Shown here in pieces: positions 34,522-42,857 of a DNA stretch of 42,857 bases (position 1 is its first letter; every line of letters begins with the position of its first letter). The notes below the pieces were generated by a model. The model worked only from the letters and a program-made list of their open reading frames with translations, did not search any database and was not told where the DNA came from. Source of the DNA: Discostella pseudostelligera (taxonomy: Eukaryota; Bacillariophyta; Thalassiosirophyceae; Thalassiosirales; Thalassiosiraceae); contig JALLBK010000016.1 in NCBI GenBank assembly GCA_036940085.1, forward strand, positions 1 through 42,857, read 5' to 3'. The position numbers and the translations under genes were made by a program.

Positions 34522-35365
34522 GAATCTTGCCGCCATTGATGGTGTTGACGGATATTGGACATCCATCAACAACCTGCAATATGATTATTTCTTCGGCATG
34601 GGACTGCCATTCTACATATGATTCGTTTCTACAAGTGACCGTGACCGTGACAATACTTCATTCCAGTGTGACCTCGATCGTAGAGAGAGAGAGGCACGCT
34701 TGCAACTTAAACTTAAATTAGGTAGTGTGATCACATCCACTGCACTCGAATCTCGGATTTGTCGTACTCCATTCCTTTTTGCTTCGTCATCGGCAATGCA
34801 AAAGTTGCTCACATGAGCTTCTCTGATACTGATATCGTTGTTACTCCATATATTGTAGTGACCACACTGGGCCTAACAGGCCTCTAGAGTAGAGCCTAAA
34901 CTAAGAAATAAGTAGATAGATAGTGCATGCAATAGAGAAGATATGCAATGCTGTTCAAAGCATTCAGCTGAAATTTGCCAGTCGAACGAAGGTGTAACAT
35001 CATTTGTCTCAGTCTGTCCGTGGATGATGTAACACTTGTTTCAGTCTGTCCGTCGAAGCATTCTGTACGTCGGAATTTACTGTACGTCGTACGATACGTT
35101 AAAGAATTTTGGATATTTTGTTGAGAAGCGTAATTTTGGATTCGGTCCCTCCAAATTTGTATTTGAACGTGTTCCTATGTAGAAAGTCGTCGTTCGAGAT
35201 TTACAGGTGCCGAAACGACAAGTCTCGTCCCCCATCCCCCAGCACGAGCATGACACCATGGTATTGGTATCGATGCATCGATGTCAAAGCGGAACATCCC
35301 CCTACGGTAGCCTACGACCACTGACAGCTCACAAATAATATCAACAGCTTCATTTCTTCGACACC
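34522..35365. other. Intergenic region with imperfect direct repeats
   Basis: No gene is seen in about 840 bp. Imperfect direct repeats occur at 34993-35021 and 35028-35053 (both TGTAACA... ending CAGTCTGTCCGT), and CTGTACGTCG is repeated at 35063-35072 and 35080-35089. An inverted repeat AGGCCTCT/AGAGCCT lies at 34878-34897. The downstream part should hold the promoter of the Kazal/ferritin-like gene. Confidence 0.5.
34993..35089. repeat. Cluster of imperfect direct repeats upstream of the Kazal/ferritin-like gene
   Basis: Two copies of a roughly 26-29-bp unit sharing CAGTCTGTCCGT are followed by two copies of CTGTACGTCG. They lie about 280-370 bp upstream of the candidate start codons. They may be regulatory or simple slippage products. 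Confidence 0.6.
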
Positions 35366-38300
35366 ATGGTGCCGCCGCTCCTCTCCCGGGGAACCTTCCT
35401 CGCCTTCCTCTTCCTTCTTCAAGCCAGCGATGGTTGTCGTTGCTCAAACAGAAATGGACGGCAACCAAATCGTCGGCGTCGCAGCCACGGGAAATACCAT
35501 CCACGCCGAACAGTTTCTCGATTTCAGCTCCTTGCCCTATCCAGCAACCATTAAGGTCGTTAGTGATGTTCCCGTAACTGTGGAAAGATATTATGACAGC
35601 GGCTATTATTTAGATGGTCAACAGCCTCGTAAGTGTGTCTACTTTGTTCATTTCTACTTTTTGGAAGATAACAAACCGTCTCTAATATCATCGCCGTCCT
35701 CAATGTCGTATACCAAAAGTTCTCACCTACATGGGCAAGGTGTTGGTAACCAGTAATTGCGACACTAGCGAAACTACTGTGATTCCCAATGTAGTGTATG
35801 ATAATGGAACAATCACCGTTACTCTCGATGGTGTATCGGAAGACGAGGCCAAAGGTATGGAATTCCTCGAACCCAGTTACTACGAGGCATTTTGGACTTG
35901 GGCTAGTGGCTTATGTCAATATTTTATCAGTACTTCTGGCACTCCACCTGTGACTACTACTACTTCCGAGGGCATCGTTACCTCGTCGACGACCGGTGCG
36001 GCTGTATCTGGTTCTGGGGTAGAATGTCAAATTGGTGAAGCGGCCAATCCGGCCTTGGATTGCACAACCGAAGGCGAGTTCTGCCAGTTGGATACGGGAG
36101 TTTGCAACAACAAATCCGGCATTCATTACGGCATATGTGTGACTATTCCTCAAATGTGCACAGAAGAATACAACCCTGTGTGGTAAGAAGATACTTCTAT
36201 TTCTGCGTGTGCGGTTTCACCTCTACCGCCCCTCATTTCTTTCATCAACCCTGCCTCTTCGAATAATCTCTGCATAACAGTGGATGTGACGAAGTGGATT
36301 ACTCCAACTCGTGTGCTGCTCACAGTAATGGAATTAGCGTCTCTAGGTTTGGTCTATGCACAACCTCCACCACCACGAGTGCCGCTACTGAATCAATTGC
36401 TTCGGGGTCTACTACCACAGCATTCATTGCTACGGCTAGCGGGACGGAATGCCAAATTGGTGAATCGGCTGACCCGACTATGGGTTGCGCAATCGAGGGA
36501 GAATTTTGCCAGTTGGAAATGGGAGTTTGTAATGACGGATCTGGCATTCAGTACGGTGTCTGTGCGACGATTCCAGTGGCGTGCACGCTAGATTACAACC
36601 CTGTTTGGTAAGATTTTAGCCTCTTTGGTGCTTCCCTTGTGTTCTTTCTTTGCGAGAATCCAAATCATCTTACCCGTCCCTCCATCACTATCTAATCATA
36701 TTTTTCTATGACAGTGGATGTGACGGACTGGATTACTCCAACGCGTGTGCTGCCTTCTCTCAAGGAATAAGTGTTTCCAGAATGGGTCAGTGCACCACGA
36801 CCTCGAGTGTCGCTACTGAATCATCCGGCGGCGGTACGTCAACTGTCATGATCGCGACTGGGACGGCATGTCAAATTGGTGAAGTGGCCGATCCGGCCAT
36901 GGCTTGCACAGCCGTTGGTGAATTTTGCCAGTTGGAAATAGGGGTTTGCAACAACAAATCTGGCATTCATGACGGTGCCTGTGCAACGGTTCCTCAAGTT
37001 TGCACTGAAGAATACAATCCTGTTTGGTATGTGTAATATAATTATGTGTGTGTTTTTCGTTTGAATATCAATGACCTCATCCTCAATCGCGTTCTCGCGG
37101 GGCTTTGTATGTCAGTGGATGTGACGAAATGGATTACTCGAACTCGTGTGCTGCTCACAGTAACGGAGTTAGTGTTTCTAGAATGGGCCTATGCACCACA
37201 TCCTCCACCATGAGTGTCGCTACTGTAGCCGCAACTCCCGGAGCTAGTACTATGACTGTTTTTGAGGATATTATTGTTACCACGACGGCTGCCACCTCCC
37301 CCACCACGAGTGGAAGTACTGCATCCTCCTCCTCTGGAACTAGTACCACTGTCACCTCCACCACCGCCAGTGTCGCTACTGATACGAGCGCAGCCACAAC
37401 AGTCGCGAGCAGTACCGGAACAACCACTACAAGTACCAATGGTACAACCACTGTCTTTGTTGGAATCGGTGAGTTTCCCACCGAAGCTCCTTCCTCAAAC
37501 TCCACTACGGTAGGAGGAGTAAGCAACGACCCTAATAATTTGGAGCAGCAAGATGATTCTCGTGGCACAAGTCCAAACAGCGCAATCAACCGTTCGCGCC
37601 CAGTCTCTATCTGCATCGCATCTGCATTCCTAGCCATTTTTGTAATTTCAGTTATTCTCCCTGGCAACGGTACGGGCAGTCAACATCTCTGGGGAATCGG
37701 GATTGCGGTGGCGGCTGTGGCAGCCTCATCACTCTATTCTAGGCCCTCACGCTCCGTCCCAAAATCCTTTCCCTCCAAATCAATTGTGCGCAATCTTCAG
37801 ACTTGCAGTTTCAATGTGGAGGTTCTCCTTGATAGTTGCACCAAAACTGTGGCTGTTGCTGCCCCTGCTGGCCGCTATATCAGCGTGGTCCTCGCAAATC
37901 AGACTTCTCAACCAGTTGATAATTGCACCTACAGCTACGAGGCCAATCTGACGTTTCCAGTGGCGAATGCAGTCACTTTGGATTTGAATGCAGTCAACAC
38001 TATCGAAGCTTTTGATTCATTTGACTTCCGATGTGCTCGGGCAGTTGATGGCAGGCCCTTCGTGGATGCATCTGGGGGTGGTCTTCTGGCTGAGCCGTGT
38101 GCGATTGGTGGTGGAGACGATTCCAATGCCTTTTCGTGGATTGGTGAAACTTCAGCCGGAATGCAGAATGTCACTACCCATGCCCACTCCTTGCTTGGAG
38201 AATACTGGACCCAACGCGCGTTGGGTGAACACGCATCTGTCGCTTCATTTTCTGCATTCACCATTGCTCTAATGACCAACCAAGCTCCCAGTGATTTGGT

Positions 38301-38982
38301 CGAGGCGGCACTGAAGGCTGGCCTAGATGAAGTTCGTCATGCCAAAACGTCATTTGAGATTGCCTCCATCTTGGCTGGCAAAACGATCAGCCCCGGACCG
38401 TTGCCTTCCTCGATCCATGAGTTCCATCATGATTTGACATCGTTGGCAATGGCTGTTGCGAGGGAAGGCTGTGTAGATGAGACAATTTCCGCCTTCGTTG
38501 CCGCGGCAGAGGCTCTGCATATCACTAAAGTCTTGGAAACGGGATTCCGTGATAGCAAGTATTCAAATGTTGACAGAGACACGCTGACTTTTATCAGGGA
38601 TGAGCTCATTAACATTGCAATGGACGAAAGCAATCACTCCGCTCTCGCATGGCAAACATTGCAGTGGGTTTGCTCCGTTGATTCTTCCTCATGTGATGCT
38701 GTGTACAACGATGTCTTCAACGAGAGTACTCTGGAGAGCAAATTCGTTCAGAGGGCACACAACGCCCTGGGTGAGGTTGCGTCGCCTGGAGCAATTCGAA
38801 GTGAGTGGAAGAAGATTTTCAATGCGGCTCGTTCGGGTGCAGCACAAGAATCTATTTACAAGGGAGACTGTGTTGGTGGGGTTGACAGTCAATGTTTTAG
38901 CAATCATGTATTCACCTCCATGACCGACAATGTCCTTCGTCGGGTTTCTCACAGCTCGGCTGAGGCGTTTGTTGCAATTTGA
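35366..38982 (+). CDS. Kazal-repeat membrane protein with ferritin-like di-iron domain
   Basis: Exons: (35366 or 35430)-35628, 35720-36182, 36281-36607, 36715-37026, 37116-38982; from 35430 this gives 1055 aa. Numbering uses that start. Three units of a Cys module ('CQIGE...GEFCQL..GVC') plus a Kazal-type domain ('YNPVCGCD..DYSN.CAA') occupy about 170-460. Each Kazal is split by an intron at the same Cys codon. A Thr/Ser linker follows, then two hydrophobic helices (about 595-617 and 628-643), a Cys-containing beta-like region, and a ferritin-like four-helix domain (about 795-950). The di-iron ligands are all present: E805, E839/H842 ('DEVRHA'), E889 ('VDETIS') and E938/H941 ('DESNHS'). The same Cys/Kazal modules and 'LGEHASVASF...DEVRHA' domain are familiar to me from myxobacterial proteins. 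The N-terminus is unclear: ATG 35366 opens a signal-like sequence in another frame. Enzymatic role unknown. Confidence 0.85.
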
Positions 38983-39356
38983 TATTGCATTCGGGGTGTA
39001 GATATTCGTGTTATTTGATCAATTTCTTCGTGATTAATGATGCATCATATGCCGTAATTTAAGAATTATGTTTCCTTCTCTATCTCACGCAATCGGTTAT
39101 CGTGTCGTAGTTGTAGATACCGCCTACGACATGGAAGGTCAGGAAGTGATAAATAGTCCTCAATCAAAACACACGGGGAAGACGGCCGAAAGCAGTCGAC
39201 AAGAATTAGACCCAGTAAATCGATGCCGTCTTTCCACATGATTGTTTTGATGCCGTTCTTGCCATTCGTCTCAACCTCCGGTGATGAGTCAATTTCGACA
39301 TTTTACTCATATCATTAATGCGAAGAAACCATCTATGCATTCGCATAGGTGAATTT
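38983..39356. other. Intergenic: 3' flank of the Kazal/ferritin-like gene
   Basis: The 374 bp are AT-rich with no recognisable gene. Convergent 3' ends of the ferritin-like gene and the broken minus-strand gene meet here. Confidence 0.5.
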
Positions 39357-40010
39357 CTAACTCATGCTTTTGCATTCCTCAGGGCCTTCGCCTTTGGCAG
39401 TTAAAATCATTGTACCTTCGCAATAACTTTTGGGTTCATCTCCACTAGTCCAAAATTCATCCAAGATCTTTTCTCCACCCCTCCATGTCTTACCTTCCTT
39501 TTCAAATCTCTTCATCCTCAAATGGTTGTGCAGTCGACATGCATACATTCGTGTTCCATCTTGAGCATATGGATTGTAGTGTCTCTTGGATGGAATTTTA
39601 GACTAGGGAGAGATGATATTGTCAACAGACGTACGGGTAAACCCATCACCGAATTTAATTGCTGGATTTAATATTGCATGCCCTTGGGGCGTGAGGTCAG
39701 CCGCCGCAGATCTGATGTAATGGCTTCCCCCGTACGTGTCACCAGACTTGAGTGGCCAGCCGCACCTAGTGTTTTGAGGTCATTGGACCAACCAGAAATA
39801 TAGTTAGCTTTGAGAATATGATGAATGATATCTAGTCATCCATAAGAACGTACACGTAACCCCACGGAACGCCATTCTCATGGTCGGCGCTTGCTTTGAT
39901 GAAGTATCATTCTCCCGGCAAGACACCGCAGTCATTATTTGTTGGGATGTCGCCGGCGATGGGTCTGTGACAAGGGCCCAACCATTTTTTGCTTGATGCC
40001 ATAGACATAG
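39357..40010 (-). pseudogene. Broken gene of unknown product (frameshifts and in-frame stops)
   Basis: Protein-like sequence runs along the minus strand but shifts between frames. From an ATG at 40008 it reads 'MSMASSKKWLGPCHRP' to 'CGVLPGE', then TGA (39909-39907), then 'YFIKASADHENGVPWGYVYV', then TAG at about 39834. A second frame gives 'YISGWSNDLKTLGAAG'. A third continues 'GWPLKSGDTYGGSHYIRS' and 'LNPAIKFGDGF', meets TAG (39605-39603) and carries on in the same frame from 'SKIPSKRHYNPYAQDG' to a stop at 39357. The composition looks like a real protein in all three frames, which suggests decay by indels. An intron at the last break would be only 33 nt, too short. Introns elsewhere cannot be excluded. 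I do not recognise the family. Confidence 0.42.
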
Positions 40011-40514
40011 ATTTGACAAAAAAAACAAGTTGGGCAAGCCTTGCTGAAGAGCGTTGCGGCTTATTTGATGGTTCCATGGTTACTTATCTCATTGTCTCGT
40101 CGGCGTCGGCGTGATGGCGGATAGATCTCATGGTTTGGTTGGATTTTGATTTTGTGTCCTTTTTGGATGCTGCCTGGCAAAATTGGCGGGAAGATGAGTG
40201 CGATTGGCGATAGATGTGGCGGCAAAATGGCGGGAAGAAAAGTGTGGCGAATTTCCACGTGGCACTCGGGAAGTGATGCTGATGGCGGACTGGGCTGTGC
40301 ACTCAATCTCAATTTTGATGTATTACCACCCGACCTCTTGATATTTACAGATATTCACCATACTCACTATGGCATCATGGGGTTTGCCTAGTGTCGGGAC
40401 AGAGTTGGAGATGAAGATGTCGAAAGGCGTGTACAATTATTATTTTAGATGGTCACAAGAGAACATGTTTTATAACTCATGAACTCGCGGTCATGATGTT
40501 GTGTCATCACCAAT
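40011..40514. promoter_or_regulatory. Intergenic region with two E2F-like motifs
   Basis: No convincing gene is present. A small minus-strand frame (40061-40312) is Pro/His/Ser-rich with no domain. TTGGCGGGAA at 40183-40192 and TGGCGGGAA at 40228-40236 lie upstream of the start of the broken gene, so this may be its surviving promoter. The part near 40515 should be the 3' UTR of the next gene. Confidence 0.45.
40183..40236. promoter_or_regulatory. Two E2F-like TGGCGGGAA motifs
   Basis: TTGGCGGGAA (40183-40192) and TGGCGGGAA (40228-40236) are in the same orientation. They lie about 175-230 bp upstream of the first ATG of the broken minus-strand gene. Assignment is by consensus match only. Confidence 0.4.
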
Positions 40515-42410
40515 CTACTTGAAACAGTAACTCGCTGCCTCCTTTAATTGTTTCATACTCTCTTCAATATCTTCATTTAGGATTGTAAATTCAAACACCC
40601 TGAAAAATAAGCAACGATATGATGAGACAGTGAAGCGAGCAACACACAAAACATGCAAACCCATTAGGTTCATCAGCATTCAGATTACTCACCCACTCAC
40701 AACCCCATACTCAATGTCCTTCACCACTTGGCGCACCTTTGCCCTTAGTATGCTTTCCTTTGTTTCATCGTCGGGAATAGTAATGCCTCCAGAGGCAATT
40801 TTAGCCTTCAATCGAGATTCAAACTTTTCAAGATCGTCCAAACCTATCCAAACACCGATCAGCCGAGCCCCAGATAGATTCACTAGCTGTCTTGCCAAGG
40901 TAACATCTGCATCCACAACGACAACTTTCTTTGACATATCTCCTTTTGTGCCGCTTTCTGAAGTCGCCTTTGCTGCAGCTTCCAAGACACCTTCTCTTGA
41001 CAACGCGTAACGTCCGGATGCATCTGTATCTAATAGTTCTCCCCGTTGTTCGAGCCTTTCAAACTTAACAGCATCTGATATTCGATCAAGTAAAATCGGC
41101 CTGACAAATCTGTTATCCTGCTCCAATAGTTTGTTCACCAATGTCGTCTTCCCTGTCCCCTCGGGGCCACTGATGAGTAGAACAGTCACCAAATTGTCCG
41201 CCGAAGAAAGCGAATTGTTCAGAGATGACATATCAATTCCCCTCTTTTTTGCATCCGCCGCCATTTGTAGTGCCATACCAGCACTCCCTGGTATCATATC
41301 CGACGCCGAGTCTGATACAACAGGAGACAGCTGGCTTACAAACAATGGCACTCGGTAGGTTAGAAATCCAATCATCGCAGCCCCAAATTGTTCTGGAGTT
41401 ACAGTGCTAAACAAACCCGGTGAAGACACAGGATTAGCATCCCCTCTCAGCACATTGTTCACTGCCACTCCTCCAACTACCAATGCTAGGAAGACAAACC
41501 TCAAATTCGATACATTCGCTCCAAGTTTGGAATCAGTCCCTCCCAATGTATCTGTCTTGATACCAAGAAAGAAGAGATAGGCCACACCCGCTAATGCTCC
41601 CGCTGCATAAATAATCGCATCTTCCGTTCCACGAAATAGATCAACCCCCACCGTTCCCGCCGCACCAGCAATGGCTGCGTTCCGTAACAATGAAAGTTTA
41701 ATCTGTTGGTAGTTATCACTATCAGCTTGAACAACGTCTTGGTTGATTGATACGGCCTTAGGTCCCTCATAGTCTACTAGATTATACCCCACATGGCTCG
41801 GCAATGGACGGTTAGTACCACGCTCCATTGGAATTTTGAAGGCATCTTCAGACCGAACAAATGATGCTGGCAGTGGAGCGATTTCCTCTAATTTGCGCAA
41901 TGCCGACTTGCGTCGTTTGCGGGAAGGGTACTCTGCGTAGTATCCATCACCGACATCTTCCATCTCAGTTATTTCAACGAGCCATTTATTAGTTCCGTCG
42001 GCATTGCTCTGTGACGTGGTTGTCGTCGAAGAGGATGATGGGCGGATGGCCTGGATGAGTGAAATTTTACCGACAAGGACTTGTCCGGTGGCCTGACCGC
42101 CATCGATGTCGTAGTATCGAACGATATCACCAATTTTCGGCTTTGGGAGTTTAATTTTGGATTGTGTTACCTCAGTTTCCTCTGGTGGTATGTAAGGAAC
42201 CATGAATAATGCAGTAGGTGTTGGCGGTATGGATTTTATCGACGCACATATTAGCGAGGTCAAAGTCGGCATCGATGCATAAATATGTGAGTATGATGGT
42301 ACTGGTGCCACCCGAGGATCTACGAGCGAGCTTGGGCTTGTGAAGGCCCCTGCGAATGGTATTAAGGTGGAAAGTATCCCCAAGCAACATAATATCATGG
42401 TGCCATTCAT
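40515..42410 (-). CDS. Plastid-targeted membrane protein with guanylate-kinase-like P-loop domain
   Basis: Predicted 600 aa. Exons: 42410-40693 and 40599-40515, joined across a 93-nt intron in phase; the second exon adds 'VFEFTILNEDIEESMKQLKE', a normal guanylate-kinase C-terminus. I chose ATG 42410, not 42530, because it places a signal peptide ('MILCCLGILSTLIPFAGAF') directly before 'AF|TSP', the diatom plastid bipartite-targeting junction. Next comes a beta-barrel-like region ('KIGDIVRYYDIDGGQATGQV' and on). Three hydrophobic segments follow ('AIIYAAGALAGVAYLFFLGI', 'LRFVFLALVVGGVAVNNVL', 'FGAAMIGFLTYRVPLFVSQL'), resembling the ATP synthase protein I/CGL160 membrane region. The C-terminal P-loop domain has 'LLISGPEGTGKTTLVNKLL' and 'VVVVDADVTLARQL'. 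The GMP-binding 'SHTTRxPRxGE' motif of true guanylate kinases is missing, so the substrate may differ. Confidence 0.84.
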
Positions 42411-42857
42411 GACCAGACGGTGATGCTTGATAGATGCTTGACGAAGATGTGTGGTAAATGATGGCGGGCGGCAGGATGTACGGTAGTAGTAGTAGATGAC
42501 GAATGACGAGGATGAGGCGGCGGCTGTCATCTGTCATCTGTCATGCCATGGTCATCGCTTCCTCTACATACGACGTGGAAGCAATTATTTTTCTATCGGC
42601 TAGGTACGAACGGGCAACCTGCAACAAGCCAGACACGGACGACAGACGCGATCGAGACTATCTACAATGTTGTCATCGACGGACAGACTGTGATAAAATG
42701 CATCGCATATAATAGAATAGAATGCAATGCAAATGATGCAATAGGAGTAGAAAGAATTGCATACCTATGCAATGCAATGGGTGGCTACCGTAAATCACTT
42801 TCGCTGGTCTAAATTTATTTTTGGCGAATTCCGCGTCTCCAAACAGGGTCTAAATCT
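42411..42857. other. 5' flank of the plastid P-loop gene, with TGCAATGCAA repeats
   Basis: No gene is seen. Short repeats built on TGCAAT occur from about 42718 to 42780, including the near-palindrome ATTGCATACCTATGCAAT. The promoter of the minus-strand plastid protein gene should lie here. Confidence 0.4.

Noticed and set aside
35433..35451. A 19-nt GT..AG intron linking the signal-like sequence to the Kazal/ferritin-like protein
   Set aside because: It is too short to be spliced; a 1-bp indel or unseen exon is more likely.
39907..39909. TGA as selenocysteine in the 39-40-kb minus-strand gene
   Set aside because: Diatoms do make selenoproteins, but the same locus also has TAG stops and frameshifts, and no SECIS-like hairpin was identified.

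Overview
The window is nuclear DNA from a eukaryotic alga, most likely a diatom and probably a chitin-metabolising centric one. Five lines support this. The genes carry short spliceosomal introns (about 70-130 bp) with GTGAGT/GTAAGT donors. There are no operons or Shine-Dalgarno sites. Secreted proteins have Thr/Ser-rich linkers and small Cys modules of a kind I associate with diatoms. One protein has a signal peptide followed by an 'AF|TSP' plastid-targeting junction. Two chitinase folds are present. I could not run searches: exon boundaries below come from reading splice sites and checking phase, and family names come from recognised motifs.

Layout. (1) 1-794: foldback repeats and an unassigned stretch. 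(2) 795-16532, minus: a nine-exon gene for a giant TRRAP/Tra1 protein (about 5016 aa), the pseudokinase scaffold of SAGA/NuA4-type co-activators. (3) 17033-23511, plus: eight exons encoding a secreted multidomain protein with a CBM14 chitin-binding domain, a complete GH18 chitinase, a GH19 chitinase, Notch-like Cys repeats and a DNRLRE/CBM96-like domain. (4) 24442-27301, plus: secreted subtilisin-like protease. (5) 27385-29474, minus: PUM3/Puf6 nucleolar Pumilio protein. (6) 30019-31372, plus: 2-oxoglutarate/Fe(II) dioxygenase. (7) 31727-32962, minus: four-TM membrane protein. (8) 33580-34521, plus: disordered protein with an RVxF-like motif. (9) about 35366/35430-38982, plus: protein with three Cys-module+Kazal repeats, two TM segments and an intact ferritin-like di-iron site, resembling bacterial (myxobacterial) proteins. 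(10) 39357-40010, minus: broken gene. (11) 40515-42410, minus: plastid-targeted membrane protein with a guanylate-kinase-like P-loop domain.

How the genes relate. The chitinase and subtilisin lie head-to-tail and are both secreted hydrolases with accessory binding domains; shared regulation is possible but not shown. TRRAP and PUM3 are housekeeping nuclear/nucleolar genes. Several divergent intergenic regions carry E2F-like TGGCGGGAA motifs, hinting at cell-cycle control.

The most unusual items are the GH18-GH19 fusion, the Kazal/ferritin-like protein with identically placed introns in each repeat, the plastid membrane/P-loop fusion, and the decayed gene near 39.4-40.0 kb.
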